A stretch of 64,000 nt of DNA from Curtobacterium flaccumfaciens (GTDB taxonomy: Bacteria > Actinomycetota > Actinomycetes > Actinomycetales > Microbacteriaceae). Position 1 is the stretch's first letter. Each line of letters starts with the position of its first letter. The position numbers were made by a program, and so were the translations under genes. The stretch lies in the NCBI GenBank assembly GCA_029689965.1, contig CP121450.1:1-64000 (forward strand), in the 5' to 3' direction. The notes under the pieces are model-generated. The model saw only the letters and a list, made by a program, of their open reading frames with translations. It searched no databases and was not told where the DNA came from. Shown one piece after another: positions 16,513 to 26,514 of this stretch.

Positions 16513-19002
16513 TCAGTCGCGCAGGGTCGCCCCGAATCGCTCGCCGGCACGTCGGACGGCGCCGTCACGGGCCTCGGTGGCCTCGGCAGCGGTCAGCGTG
16601 CGGTCCGTGGCGCGGAAGCGCAGCGCGAACGTGAGGGACTTCTGTCCCTCGCCCACGCCGGTGCCCCGGTAGTCATCCACGAGGCGAGCATACTCCAGGA
16701 GCGCTCCCGCACCAGTCCGCACCGCGTCCAGCACCTCGCCCGCGGGGACGTCGGCCGCCATCACCAGGGAGAGGTCCTGCGTCGCCGCCGGGTAGGAGTC
16801 GATGGGCGCCACGGACACGAGCTCGGGAGCGGCCGCGACCAGGGCGTCGAGGTCGAGTTCGAGGACTGCGACCACGCGCGGCAGGACCGCGGCCTCGGTG
16901 AGCTCGGGCAGGAGCTCCCCTGCAACCCCGACGACGGCGTCGCCCACGAGGAGCGATGCCGCGCGGCCAGGGTGCAGGGACGGGTGGGTCGTCTGCGCCA
17001 CGGTCAGCTCCACTCCGACCGCCCAGGCGACGGTGCGGGCGACGTCGAGCGCGTCCGCGATGCCGTAGGGCTCGGGCTGGGTCCCGGGCTGCTTCAGGAC
17101 GCGGTGGCCGGTGAGCAGCGCGGACACGTGGAACGGCTGCGGCGGCAGGGACGCATCGAGCGCGGCCAGGGTCTCGCGATCGGGCAGAGCGGCCCCGCCG
17201 GCACGGCGTCGGTGCCGAGGGTCGCGCCGTTCGCTGGGAGGAACACGCGCGAGGTCTCGTACAGGGCGACGTCCACGAGGCCGCGGGACACGTTGCGGCG
17301 GGCGGCGTCGACGAGCGCCGGGAGCCCGCTGCGGCGCAGGAGGTTCTGCTCGCTGTCGAGGGCGTTGGCGAGCACGACGCTCGGGCCGCCGTCGCCCTCG
17401 ATGCCCGGGAAGGCGTCCTGCGTGGCCTGCGACACGAACGGAGCGGTGACGACCTCGACCAGTCCGTCCGCCGCGAGCGCTGCGGCGACCCGACGGCGGG
17501 CCTGCTGGTGTCCGGTCAGACCGCGCCCCGGCGGGGCGACCGGCAGGACGCTCGGGATGCGGTCGTAGCCGACGATGCGCGCGACCTCTTCCACGAGCGT
17601 CGTGTCGTCGGTGAGGTCCGGACGCCAGGTCGGCGGTGTGACCGCGAGGGTCTCGCCGTCGATCTCGACCGTGCAGCCGACGGCCCGGAGGGTGTCGATG
17701 ACCTCGGCGTCCGTGTACTCGACACCGATCAGCTCGGCAGGGCGGGAGATCCGCATCGTCACGAGCGGGCGGGGCGTGGTGTCGACGAGTGTCGAGCCGA
17801 GGGTGTCGGCCGTGCCGCCGGCGAGCTCGACGAGGAGCTCGACGGCGCGGTTCGCCGCGGCCTCGGCCACGAGCGGGTCGACTCCGCGCTCGAAGCGACG
17901 GGACGCCTCGCTCGGCAGCTTGTGCCGGCGTGCGGTGCGGGCGATCGAGACCTGGTCGAAGCCGGCTGCCTCGATCAGGACGTCGGTCGTGGTGTCCGAG
18001 ATCTCGGTCCGGGCGCCGCCCATCACGCCGGCGAGCCCGACGGGACCGTCGTCGTCGGTGATGACGAGGTCTTCGGGGTCGAGGGTGCGCTCGACGTCGT
18101 CGAGCGTCGTCAGGGTCTCGCCGGTCGCGGCGCGTCGGACGCCGAGTCCGCCCGTACGGCGGCCAGGTCGTACCCGTGCAGGGGCTGGCCGAGTTCGAAC
18201 ATGACGTAGTTGGTGATGTCGACGGGCAGCGAGACCGACCGCACGCCGGCGAGGGCCAGACGTGACACCATCCACGCCGGTGTCGTGGCAGTGGGGTCGA
18301 TGCCGCGGACGACGCGCGTGACGAACGTGTGGGCGCCGACGCGGCCGCGGATCGGAGCACGGTCGTCGATCGTCACCGGGAAGCCCTCGGCGGTGCGGGG
18401 GCGACGCGGTCCGCCGGGTCGTGGAAGCTCGCGCCGGTGGCGTGGGCGTACTCCCGCGCGACGCCGCGCATGCTCAGCACGTACCCCCGGTCGGGCGTGA
18501 CGTTGATCTCGACAGCGGCGTCGTCGAGGCCGAGCAGGGCGATCGCGTTCTCGCCCACCTCGGGCTCCATGCCCAGGTCGGCGAAACGCAGGATGCCGTC
18601 GTGCTCGTCGCCGAGACCGAGCTCGCGCGCGGAGGCGATCATGCCGTCCGACACGTGACCGTACGTCTTCCGCGCCGCGATCGGGAACGGCCCGGGCAGC
18701 ACGGCACCGGGGAGCGTCACGACGACGAGGTCGCCGACGTCGAAGTTGTGCGCGCCGCAGACGATGCCCCGGGGCTCGGGCTCGCCGACGTCGACCTGGC
18801 ACCAGTTGATCGTCTTGCCGTTTTTCTGCGGCTCGGGCTCGCGCTCGAGCACGCGACCCACGACGATCGGACCGGTCAGGTCGTAGGTGTGGACGTCCTC
18901 TTCTTCGAAGCCCACCGACACGAGCGCCGCGTGGACGTGCTCGAGGGTGACGTCGTCGGGGAGGTCGACCGACTCACCGAGCCAACGGAGTGGGACGCGC
19001 AT
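16513..19002 (-). CDS. pheT: Phenylalanyl-tRNA synthetase beta chain
   Basis: Large subunit of the alpha2-beta2 enzyme. It begins [14 protein letters not shown], followed by the EMAP-like tRNA-binding domain ([10 protein letters not shown] to about residue 150), the B3/B4 editing domain ([19 protein letters not shown]), the B5 domain and the C-terminal anticodon-binding domain ending [12 protein letters not shown]. About 829 aa, normal. Indels near 18390, 18140 and 17190 split it over several frames. The ATG at 19002 shares one base with the pheS stop (TGATG). Confidence 0.93.
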
Positions 19003-20042
19003 CAGACCACCGTTCCGAACTGCTGCGAGAAGCGGAGGTCGCCCTCGAGGAAGTCACGCATGTCGTTCAGGCCGTTGCGGAACTGCAGCGTCCGCTCGAT
19101 GCCCATGCCGAACGCGAAGCCCTGGTACTCGGCCGGGTCGATGCCGGCCGCACGCAGGACGTTGGGGTTCACCATGCCGCAGCCGCCCCACTCGACCCAC
19201 CGGGCGCCGCCCTTGGCGTTCGGCTGCCACACGTCCATCTCGGCGCTCGGCTCGGTGAACGGGAAGTAGTTCGGGCGGAGGCGGATCTGCGCCTCGGCAC
19301 CGAACATCTGGCGCGCGAAGTGCTCGAGCGTGCCGCGCAGGTGCGCCATCGTCAGGCCCCTGTCGATCGCGATGCCCTCGACCTGGGTGAAGACCGGCAG
19401 GTGCGTGGCGTCGAGCTCGTCGGCGCGGTACACGCGACCGGGGGCGATGACGTAGAGCGGGAGGTCGCGCGAGAGCAGCGATCGCACCTGCACCGGCGAG
19501 GTGTGGGTGCGCATCACCAGGTGGCGGTCGACGGGCTCGACGAAGATCGTGTCGGCCATCGCCCGCGCCGGGTGGTCCGGGTCGAAGTTCAGCGCGTCGA
19601 AGTTGAACCACTCGTGCTCGAGCTCGGGGCCTTCCGCCACTTCCCACCCCATGCCGACGAAGATGTCGGCGACGGCGTCGTTCAGCAGCGACAGCGGGTG
19701 GCGCGAGCCGGGCGTGCGACGCGACGGCAGCGCGGTCACGTCGACGCGTTCGGCCTCGAGCCGCGCGCGCTCCTCGGCCTCGGCCAGGGCGGCTTCCTGC
19801 GACGCGACGGCCTGGTTCACCCGGCCCCGGGCCTGTCCGACGAGCTTGCCGGCCGCGGCCTTCTGCTCCGGCGGGACGCTGCGCATCGACGCGTTCATTC
19901 GCGCGAGCGCCGACTGCTCGCCGGTGTGCTCGGCCCTGGCCTGCTTCAGCTCGGCGACGGTCGTCGTGGCGCGGACGGCTTCGAGGGCCCGGTCCACGGC
20001 GTCGGCGACGGCCGATTCGCTGATCTCGAGAGGTTCTGACAC
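19002..20042 (-). CDS. pheS: Phenylalanyl-tRNA synthetase alpha chain
   Basis: Catalytic subunit that activates phenylalanine. N-terminal coiled-coil arm (residues about 1-95), then the class II core with RTHTSPVQVRSLL, FTEPSAEMDVW and motif 3 GFAFGMGIERTLQFRNGLNDMRDF. Intact, 346 aa. The GTG at 20042 (VSEPLEISES) is the start that gives the usual length; the open frame upstream is not coding. Lies 71 nt after the SpoU methylase. Confidence 0.94.
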   Translation of the reverse strand: MSEPLEISESAVADAVDRALEAVRATTTVAELKQARAEHTGEQSALARMNASMRSVPPEQKAAAGKLVGQARGRVNQAVASQEAALAEAEERARLEAERVDVTALPSRRTPGSRHPLSLLNDAVADIFVGMGWEVAEGPELEHEWFNFDALNFDPDHPARAMADTIFVEPVDRHLVMRTHTSPVQVRSLLSRDLPLYVIAPGRVYRADELDATHLPVFTQVEGIAIDRGLTMAHLRGTLEHFARQMFGAEAQIRLRPNYFPFTEPSAEMDVWQPNAKGGARWVEWGGCGMVNPNVLRAAGIDPAEYQGFAFGMGIERTLQFRNGLNDMRDFLEGDLRFSQQFGTVV

Positions 20043-20113
20043 GAGGCCCAAGCCTACCGGCCCCTGGGATACCGACGTCCTGTACCCGTCGGACGGTGGA
20101 CGACGATCGTCCC

Positions 20114-20988
20114 TCAGCGGCCTGTGGAGGAGGAAGCGAGCCGCTGCGCGAACGCCGACTCGTACAAGCAGACCGACGCCGCCGTGGCGAGGTTCATCGA
20201 CTCGGCCCTGCCGTAGATCGGCACCTTCACCGCGCGGTCGACGAGGGCGAGGTCCTCGGCCGTCAACCCGCGCGCCTCGTTCCCGAAGACCCAGGCGGTC
20301 GGTCCGTCGAGCATGCCTTCGGAGCGGACCTCCGGCAGGTCGTCGCCCGACACGTCCGCTGCCAGGACGGTGTAGCCGAGGGCCTTCGCCCGGGCGACGG
20401 CGTCCGGCAGGGCGCCCCCACCGAGACGGGCACGTGGAAGAGCGACCCGGTGGTCGACCGGACCACCTTGGGGTTGTAGGGGTCGACGGTGCGCCCCGTG
20501 AGGACGACCGCGTCGGCGCCCGCCGCGTCCGCGGCCCGGATGATGGTGCCGGCGTTCCCGGGGTCCCGCACCTGCTCGAGGATCGCGACCAGCCCCGGCA
20601 ACGTACCCTCGGTGGCGGACGCACCCCGCGCCTCCAGGCCGTCGACGTCGACACCACCGGCGTCCGGGAAGACGTCCTTGACCGATGTCGGGAACTGCTG
20701 GCAGACCGCCACCACGCCCTGCGGTGTCACGGTGTCCGCCATCGCGTCGAGGACCTGCTCCGTCACGAACCAGGTGTCGACCGGCGCGTCGTCGAGCGCG
20801 TAGCGCGCGGCCGCCGTCGGGGTGACGTAGAGCTTGCGCAGGAGTTCCGGGCGGTACTCGATCGCCTCGCGCACCGCTTGCGGTCCTTCGAGCAGGAACA
20901 GGCCCGTCTCGGCGCGCGCGTCCTTCTTTGACAGCGCTGCGACGGCACGGACACGGCCGGCCCTGGGGTTCTCGAGGAGATCGCTCAC
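20114..20988 (-). CDS. SpoU/TrmH-family rRNA 2'-O-methyltransferase
   Basis: Probably methylates a ribose in 23S rRNA (RlmB/TrmH type, SAM-dependent). N-terminal substrate-binding domain (residues 1-100), then the knotted SPOUT domain with motif 1 [20 protein letters not shown], motif 2 [10 protein letters not shown] and motif 3 [20 protein letters not shown]. About 291 aa after repair of one indel near 20420. Gene order infC-rpmI-rplT-methylase-pheST is common in actinobacteria. Confidence 0.9.
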
Positions 20989-21051
20989 GACACAAGTCTC
21001 CCAGTTCCGGCGTCGACGGCCGTCGAACCCCGCAACGCACCGAACGAACGA

Positions 21052-21082
21052 CGAAGCCCCCGCCGGACCGGCGGGGGCTTCG
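21052..21082 (-). terminator. Terminator after rplT
   Basis: Perfect 13-bp stem CGAAGCCCCCGCC / GGCGGGGGCTTCG with a 5-nt loop, starting 17 nt after the rplT stop. The stem is strong enough to end transcription of infC-rpmI-rplT before the methylase gene. Confidence 0.85.
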
Positions 21083-21098
21083 TGCGCAGAGGAACCGA

Positions 21099-21482
21099 CT
21101 ACGCGGCCTTCGGGGCCGAGGTGTCGGCCGGGAGGGCGTTCTTGGCGGTCTCGACGAGCGCCGCGAAGGTCTCGGGGTTGTTCACCGCGAGGTCCGCGAG
21201 GATGCGACGGTCGACCTCGACACCGGCCAGGCCGAGGCCCTGGATGAGGCGGTTGTAGGTCAGGCCGTTCGCACGCGACGCGGCGTTGATGCGCTGGATC
21301 CAGAGGCGACGGAACTCGCCCTTCTTCGCGTGACGGTCGCGGTACGCGTAGACGAGGGAGTGGGTGACCTGCTCCTTGGCCTTGCGGTACAGACGCGAAC
21401 GCTGACCGCGGTAGCCCTCGGCGCGCTCGAGGATGACGCGGCGCTTCTTGGCGGCGTTGACCGCTCTCTTCACTCTTGCCAT
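21099..21482 (-). CDS. rplT: 50S ribosomal protein L20
   Basis: Binds 23S rRNA early in 50S assembly. Intact, 127 aa: [15 protein letters not shown], then [16 protein letters not shown] and [17 protein letters not shown], all typical of L20. It carries a short alanine-rich tail (TSAPKAA). Third gene of the infC-rpmI-rplT operon; the strong hairpin follows at once. Confidence 0.97.
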   Translation of the reverse strand: MARVKRAVNAAKKRRVILERAEGYRGQRSRLYRKAKEQVTHSLVYAYRDRHAKKGEFRRLWIQRINAASRANGLTYNRLIQGLGLAGVEVDRRILADLAVNNPETFAALVETAKNALPADTSAPKAA

Positions 21483-21511
21483 TGCTTCGTTCCTTTACGT
21501 TCCGGGTCGAC

Positions 21512-21707
21512 TCAGCGGCCGAGGAAGCTTCTTGACGTTCTTCGCGTCGGCCTTGGCGAGGACCTGGTCCTCGTTGAGGCGGGCCTTGCGCTTGGCGGGC
21601 TTGACCTCGAGGTTGTGACGCATACCGGCCTGCTGCTTCATGATCTTGCCGCTGCCGGTGACCTTGAAGCGCTTCTTCGACCCGGAGTGGGTCTTCTGCT
21701 TGGGCAT
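21512..21707 (-). CDS. rpmI: 50S ribosomal protein L35
   Basis: Small 50S protein; [21 protein letters not shown] is the family N terminus. The frame as given runs past its natural end (KKLPRPLS). Removing one C at about 21525 restores KKLLGR and a stop at 21512, giving the standard 64 aa. The apparent continuous frame from infC into rpmI is an artefact of a second indel at the infC end. Confidence 0.93.
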
Positions 21708-21768
21708 GGTGGTGCCTTTCCGTGGGATGGATGGGAAGCCGCGTCGTTGCGGGGTCGGTCGGTGGGAC

Positions 21769-22415
21769 CTATCGGCCGGAGTCTCCGTCTGCTCGGACCC
21801 GGCGGCCGCGTCCGCGGTCTCCTTGCCCTTGGCAGCGTGCTCCGACGCACGACGCTCGGCCTTCTGAGCAGCGCGCTTGGCGTTCTGCTCGCCCTTGACG
21901 TCGGACTTGTTCTTGAGCGGGGCGATGATCATCGTCATGTTGCGGCCGTCCTGGGTCGGACGCGACTCGACGACGCCGAACTCGGCGATCTCTTCCGCGA
22001 ACTTCTGGAGGAGACGGACACCCTGTTCCGGACGCGACTGCTCGCGGCCGCGGAAGAGGATCATCGCCTTCACCTTGTCGCCACCGAGGAGGAAGCCCTC
22101 GGCGCGCTTGCGCTTGGTCTCGTAGTCGTGCGTGTCGATCTTCAGGCGGAACCGGACTTCCTTGAGGTCCGTGTTCACCTGGTTGCGACGCGCTTCCTTG
22201 GCCTTCTGAGCGGCCTCGTACTTGAACTTTCCGTAGTCCATGATCTTGGCCACGGGCGGCTTCGAGTTCGGCGCGACCTCGACCAGATCCAGCTCGGCTT
22301 CCTGCGCGAGGCGCAGTGCGACGGCGATGGGGACAACGCCGACCTGCTCGCCCTGGGGGCCGACGAGTCGGACCTCGGGGACGCGGATTCGGTCGTTGGT
22401 ACGGGGATCGGGAAT
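21769..22415 (-). CDS. infC: Translation initiation factor IF-3, AUU start
   Basis: Binds 30S subunits and checks start-codon and initiator-tRNA pairing. Family signature [22 protein letters not shown] and [11 protein letters not shown] near the N terminus. I place the start at ATT (22413-22415): AAGGAG (22422-22427) lies exactly 6 nt upstream, whereas the TTG further up would sit on that ribosome-binding site. AUU is the start that gives IF-3 autoregulation in enterobacteria. A missing C near 21778 hides the stop at 21769; after repair the protein is about 215 aa with an alanine/lysine-rich tail. Confidence 0.9.
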
Positions 22416-22421
22416 GCGGAG

Positions 22422-22463
22422 CTCCTTCAATCAGGTGGTGGCCGTCCAGGGCGTTTGCCCTGG
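22422..22463 (-). promoter_or_regulatory. infC leader hairpin and Shine-Dalgarno
   Basis: On the minus strand CCAGGGC AAAC GCCCTGG (22446-22463) forms a 7-bp stem with a tetraloop, ending 18 nt before AAGGAG (22422-22427). The latter is spaced 6 nt from the ATT start. The hairpin may modulate infC translation. The rest of the 22464-22712 divergent region has a TAGACT (minus, near 22700) as a weak -10 candidate but no convincing -35. Confidence 0.5.
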
Positions 22464-22712
22464 GCGACGGCGCGAGAGGAGATCTGACGCACGGATCGTG
22501 ACCCGTTCGGCAGCCGCCCGACACCGACCCTTGCGGGACGGCCGACCGGCGCGGACGCCGGTGGAGCGGTGTGGACCCGGTAGCCTGGTGGTGCGCGGCT
22601 GCGGGTGGGAGAGACTCCTCTTTCATGACGCTGGCGATGTGATCGGCCTCGTTCGCACGAGTCCGGGCACACAGACAGCATCTGCCGCGAGAGAGTCTAG
22701 CAGAGGAGCACC

Positions 22713-23059
22713 GTGACCGACACCCCAGCGAACGCCGCCGACGACGCCGCCCGCGACATCTCGGAGGTGCCGGCCGTCGAGCTGATCAACACCGTCGCGG
22801 TGCACCTCCTCAGCGCCGCGGCCGTGAAGGTCGGTCTGGCCGACGACCCGCAGGAACAGACCGACCTCGACGAGGCGCGGAAGCTCATCACGGCGCTCGC
22901 CGGTCTCGTGACCGCGGCGGCGACGGAGATCGGCGACCACCACGCCCGCCCGTTGCGCGACGGCCTGCGCTCGGTGCAGCTCGCCTTCCGCGAGGCATCG
23001 GCCATCCAGGACGCGCCGGGCGCCGGGCCCGGGAGAAGTACACGGGCCCGGTCAACTGA
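22713..23059 (+). CDS. DUF1844 family protein
   Basis: Small cytoplasmic protein of unknown function, divergent from infC, where this family is commonly found in actinobacteria. Residues 18-85 (VPAVELINTVAVHLLSAAAV to DGLRSVQLAFREA) are the conserved helical domain. The GTG at 22713 follows AGAGGAG. A missing G near 23033 hides the natural end EKYTGPVN; the repaired stop is at 23057-23059, giving about 115 aa. Confidence 0.8.
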
Positions 23060-23078
23060 CCAGGGCCGGGCGCCGTTC

Positions 23079-23230
23079 CGCGCGTAGGTCGCCGATTCGC
23101 GCGTAGGTCGCCGATTCGCGCGTAGGTGGTCGATTCGCGCGTAGGCGGTCGAATCGCGCGTAGGCGGTCGAATCGCGCGTAGGCGGTCGAATCGCGCGTA
23201 GGCGGTCGAATCGCACGTAGGCGGTCGAAT
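23079..23230. repeat. 19-bp tandem repeat, 8 units
   Basis: Eight head-to-tail copies of a 19-bp unit, consensus CGCGCGTAGGCGGTCGAAT, units 4-7 identical and units 1-3 and 8 slightly different. It fills the spacer between the convergent DUF1844 and maltokinase genes. No unique spacers separate the units, so it is not a CRISPR. Confidence 0.95.
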
Positions 23231-23274
23231 CGCGCGTACAGGGTCGGAAGTTCCGACCTTCCACGCGCGATTCG
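23226..23274. terminator. Nested inverted repeat at the end of the 19-bp array
   Basis: Outer arms CGAATCGCGCGT (23226-23237) and ACGCGCGATTCG (23263-23274) enclose an inner palindrome GGTCGGAA-G-TTCCGACC (23242-23258). The left outer arm is the last repeat unit of the tandem array. It could act as a two-way terminator for the flanking convergent genes. Between 23275 and 23475 I see only an inverted pair of the CTGGAGGC word (23330, 23358) and no gene. Confidence 0.6.
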
Positions 23275-23475
23275 GCTTTCCAGTGCGCGTGCGATGGGCA
23301 GCTTCGTCCGGGGCGCGGGCAGGGGCGGACTGGAGGCGCGGGGCGGGCGGGTGCCGTGCCTCCAGTCCGTGCGGAACCCGTCTTCGGGCCCGCACGGGGC
23401 CGACCCTCCGCCCGGTACGGAACCGGTCCCGGCCCTGGTACGGAGCCGGTCGCCGCCCTGGACCGGAACCGGCTC

Positions 23476-24774
23476 TCAGGCCGCGCTGCGCGCGACCAAC
23501 CGGGTGACCGCCGCGAGCGGGATACCGGCCCAGCCGGTCGGTCGCGGGTCTCGTAGACGACCTCGTAGACGGCCTTGTCGAGCTCGAACGCGTCGAGCAG
23601 CTCGCGGTGCTCGCGAAGGTCGGTGCCGGTTCCGCGCTGGTAGCCGTCGAGGAAAGCCGACCGTGCGGTGTGCGCCCATCCGCCCGCGTCGACGGGGTCG
23701 AGGTCCTGGGCCAGCGCACCCGCGACGTAGTCGAACGAGCGCAGCATGCCGGCGACGTCCCGGAGGGTGACGTCGGGCAACGAGCGCTCGGCGAGGGGAC
23801 GGAGCGGCTCGCCCTCGAAGTCGAGGAACACCCAGCCGCGCGGCTTCGGCGCGGCGAGGACCTGGCCGAGGTGCAGATCGCCGTGGATGCGCTGGAGGTC
23901 GGGCCAATCGGCCTGTTCGGCGCGTGCGTAGACCCGACGGACGGCGTCGAGGTGCTCGCCCACCTCCGGGGCCTCTCGGCCGCGGCGTCCAGCCGGTCGT
24001 GCATGGTGGTGATCGCAGCAGCTTCTGCGGGAGTCGTCCGCGGGCTCGGTTGGGAGCGCGGCGGCCAGCGTCCGGTGCACCTCGGCGAGCGCGGCACCGA
24101 GTTCGTCGGCTTCCGCCGAGAACGACGTGCCCTCCCGCGCGTCGCGGAGCGCCACGCGCCAGGCGTCCTCGAGGCCCGGCAGGAACTCCTGCGCGAAGGC
24201 GAGGTGTCCTGTGGCGGTGCCGTCGGGACGCCCGGAGTCGGGCCAGGTCCCACGGAGGGCGCCGTAGACGCGGGGACACGGGCGCTGCCGGCGGCGGAGA
24301 GCGCGAGCTGCGTCGTGACGTCGGGGTTGTCGCCGTGGTGCAGGACCCGGAAGACCTTCACGATGACCTGTTCGCCAGCATCGGTGTCGCAGATGACCGA
24401 GGTGTTCGACTGCTCACCGCTGAGGACCTTGGAGGCCGTCACCGAGCCGATCGGCCGGAGGCTCTCGTCGCCGGCGTCGATGCGGGCCGCGAGGGCGCGG
24501 ATCCAGTCCGCGTCCGCTGTGGCGTCCCGGAACGCCCCCGCGTCGTCGTGTGCGACGGGAGCCTGGTAGAGCACCGGGCCCGTGGGGGCGTCGTCGAGGA
24601 CGAGCCGGGTGCCGTCGGTCTGCGCGAGCGTGCGCAGCCGCGGGCTGGTGCCCTTGGCTGTGTACCAGCGTTGGTGAGCGATCCAGTCCTCGAGGGCACG
24701 ATCGGTGGGTCCCTCGGCACCGCGGCGCGGTCGGTGGGCTCGCCGGTGGCCTGGTCGGGTGCCTCGTCGCTCAT
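23476..24774 (-). CDS. mak: Maltokinase (aminoglycoside-phosphotransferase fold)
   Basis: ATP-dependent phosphorylation of maltose to maltose 1-phosphate, feeding the GlgE alpha-glucan route. The N-terminal cap region contains LEDWIAHQRWYTAKG, and the catalytic loop HGDLHLGQVL and metal-binding LDFEGEP are diagnostic of the Mak/Pep2 family. The ATG at 24774 gives MSDEAPDQATGEP. At least four indels (near 24715, 24250, 24010 and 23540) break the frame; repaired length is about 432 aa, close to other maltokinases. No treS, glgE or glgB lies next to it. Confidence is high for family, moderate for substrate. Confidence 0.82.
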
Positions 24775-24809
24775 GGGGCGAACGGTACGCGCCGGGTGCT
24801 GTGGGCGGT

Positions 24810-24945
24810 GCTCGTTCCTCCACAGCGCTCGTTCCTCCACAGCGCTCGTTCCTCCACAGCGCTCGTTCCTCCACAGCGCTCGTTCCTCCACAGCGCTCAT
24901 TCCCCCACAGCGCTCATTCCCCCACAGCGCTCATTCCCCCACACT
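24810..24945. repeat. 17-bp tandem repeat, 8 units
   Basis: Eight copies of a 17-bp unit: five GCTCGTTCCTCCACAGC followed by three of the variant GCTCATTCCCCCACAGC (the last ending CACACT). It occupies the divergent spacer upstream of the maltokinase start, where promoters for both neighbours should lie. No spacers between units. Confidence 0.95.
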
Positions 24946-25023
24946 GAGGCGATCGAGCCCGCGCATCCACAGAACGCGCCCGTCGGCGTGACGAGCCGGG
25001 CCGACCGGACGACACTCGTCGGC

Positions 25024-26510
25024 ATGCACACCCCGCACCAGGAGCCGCACGGCCACACCGACCCCCGCTGCACGTGGCGCATCGCCGACGATCGCCGACT
25101 GCCGGCCCTCGAACCGTTCGCGGACGACGTCCGACGGTACGACCCCGTCCTGCTGCGCGAGACCGTGTGGGACACCGACGACCGCGTCCTGGCGACCGAG
25201 GGCGTCGAGCTGCTCCGTTCGGACACCGGGTGGTCGGTCGACCGCGGCGACGGGCCCGTCCCGGTCGCGCCGGACCTGGACGGCGGGGACGAGCTTCGAC
25301 CTCGACCACGTGCCGCGGGACGTGGTCGAGGTACACCTCCGCGGCCGCGAGATCCGCGTCGACCGGGTTCGGGACACGGTGACGACGCTCGTCGAGCTCC
25401 GCGGGCGCGACGGTCGTGTCCGAGCCGAGGTCGCCGACGTCCGTGTCGACGAGGGCGACCCGGACACGGCGATGCTGCGGTCGGCGCGGTGGTGGGCGCT
25501 CAGCGACGACGGCCGCGCCGGAACGGTCGCGCGAGCGGCGGAGCGCGCGCTGTCGGACGCGGCCGAGCCCGGCGACGACGATCGTGGCGGGCACGATCGG
25601 ACGGCTGCTCCCCGCGGCACGGCCCCCTCCGCAGGACCGGGACGTCGAAACGTCCACGACGGGGGTCCGCCGCCGCGGCCCTGCGCGAGATCCTCCGGGC
25701 GTTGCGGACGGATCTCGTGGCGGTCGACCCGCGGGTCCGAGCGGACGAGCGCGAGTCGGTGCACGACCTCAGGAAGGTGCTGCGCCGGTTGCGGAGCGTG
25801 CTGGCCGCGTACCGGGGCGCGCTCGGCCGCGATGCGACGGAGACCCTCCGGACCGAACTCGCCGAGGTGTCCCGCGTCGCCGGAGTCGCGCGGGACGCCG
25901 AGGTCCTGCGCGACCGGCTCCTGCGCACGGCCGCCCGTGCGCCCGGGGGCTACGTCGACGCGGCGACCCTCGACCGGATCGGAGCGCACCTCGGCGAATC
26001 GCAGGCCGCCGCGGCCGGCGACCTCCGGCACGCCCTGCGCTCGGCGTCGTGGTTCTCGGCGCTCGACCATCTGGACGACCTCATCGAGCGCGCCCCGCTG
26101 GGACCACACGGGACGACGACGCACCAGCCTTCACGATGCGACGGATCGAGCGGGAGCGCGCTCGGGTCTCGAAGACGCTCGAACGGCGGATCGAGGGGCT
26201 CGACGACCTGCACGAGGTCCGGAAGGCCGCGCGACGCCTGCGGTACGCGCTGCAGGCCGCCGGGGACGGACCGGATCTCGGGAAGCGTCGGCTCGGACTG
26301 CTGGAACGGGTGCAGGACTCGCTCGGCGAGGTCCTCGACGCCGCCCACGCCACCTCGGGCTACCGGCAGCTCGCCGAGCTCGCGGCCCGCGGCGGCGAGG
26401 ACACCTTCGGGTACGGAGCGCTGGCGACGACGGAGCGCGCAGCCGTCGAACGGGGCTGGGAGCGGGCGAGCAAGGTCCTCGCACGACTCGCGACCGGTCT
26501 GGGAGGATGA
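25024..26510 (+). CDS. CYTH-like/CHAD domain protein
   Basis: Likely a polyphosphate-associated protein. The C-terminal two thirds is a CHAD domain made of two histidine/arginine-rich helical halves: ESVHDLRKVLRRLRSVLAAY (near 25760) and LHEVRKAARRLRYALQAAG (near 26210). The N-terminal 150 residues look like a reduced CYTH domain. At least four indels split the frame (near 25290, 25590-25670 and 26120). I use the ATG at 25024; an in-frame GTG at 24988 is possible. The stop at 26510 lies 4 nt before the MaoC gene start. Confidence 0.72.
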
Positions 26511-26514
26511 CGAG

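Noticed and set aside
21495-22430. A continuous infC-rpmI fusion protein
   Set aside because: Repairing one base near 21778 restores the infC stop, and the L35 start has its own normal N terminus. The fusion is an indel artefact.
22430-22626. A leader peptide gene upstream of infC (ATG near 22626, minus strand)
   Set aside because: It has a fair ribosome-binding site but runs out of phase through infC, with no codon bias and no regulatory codon run.
23079-23230. CRISPR array
   Set aside because: Units are contiguous with no unique spacers, and no cas gene is near. The same holds for 24810-24945 and 53036-53149.
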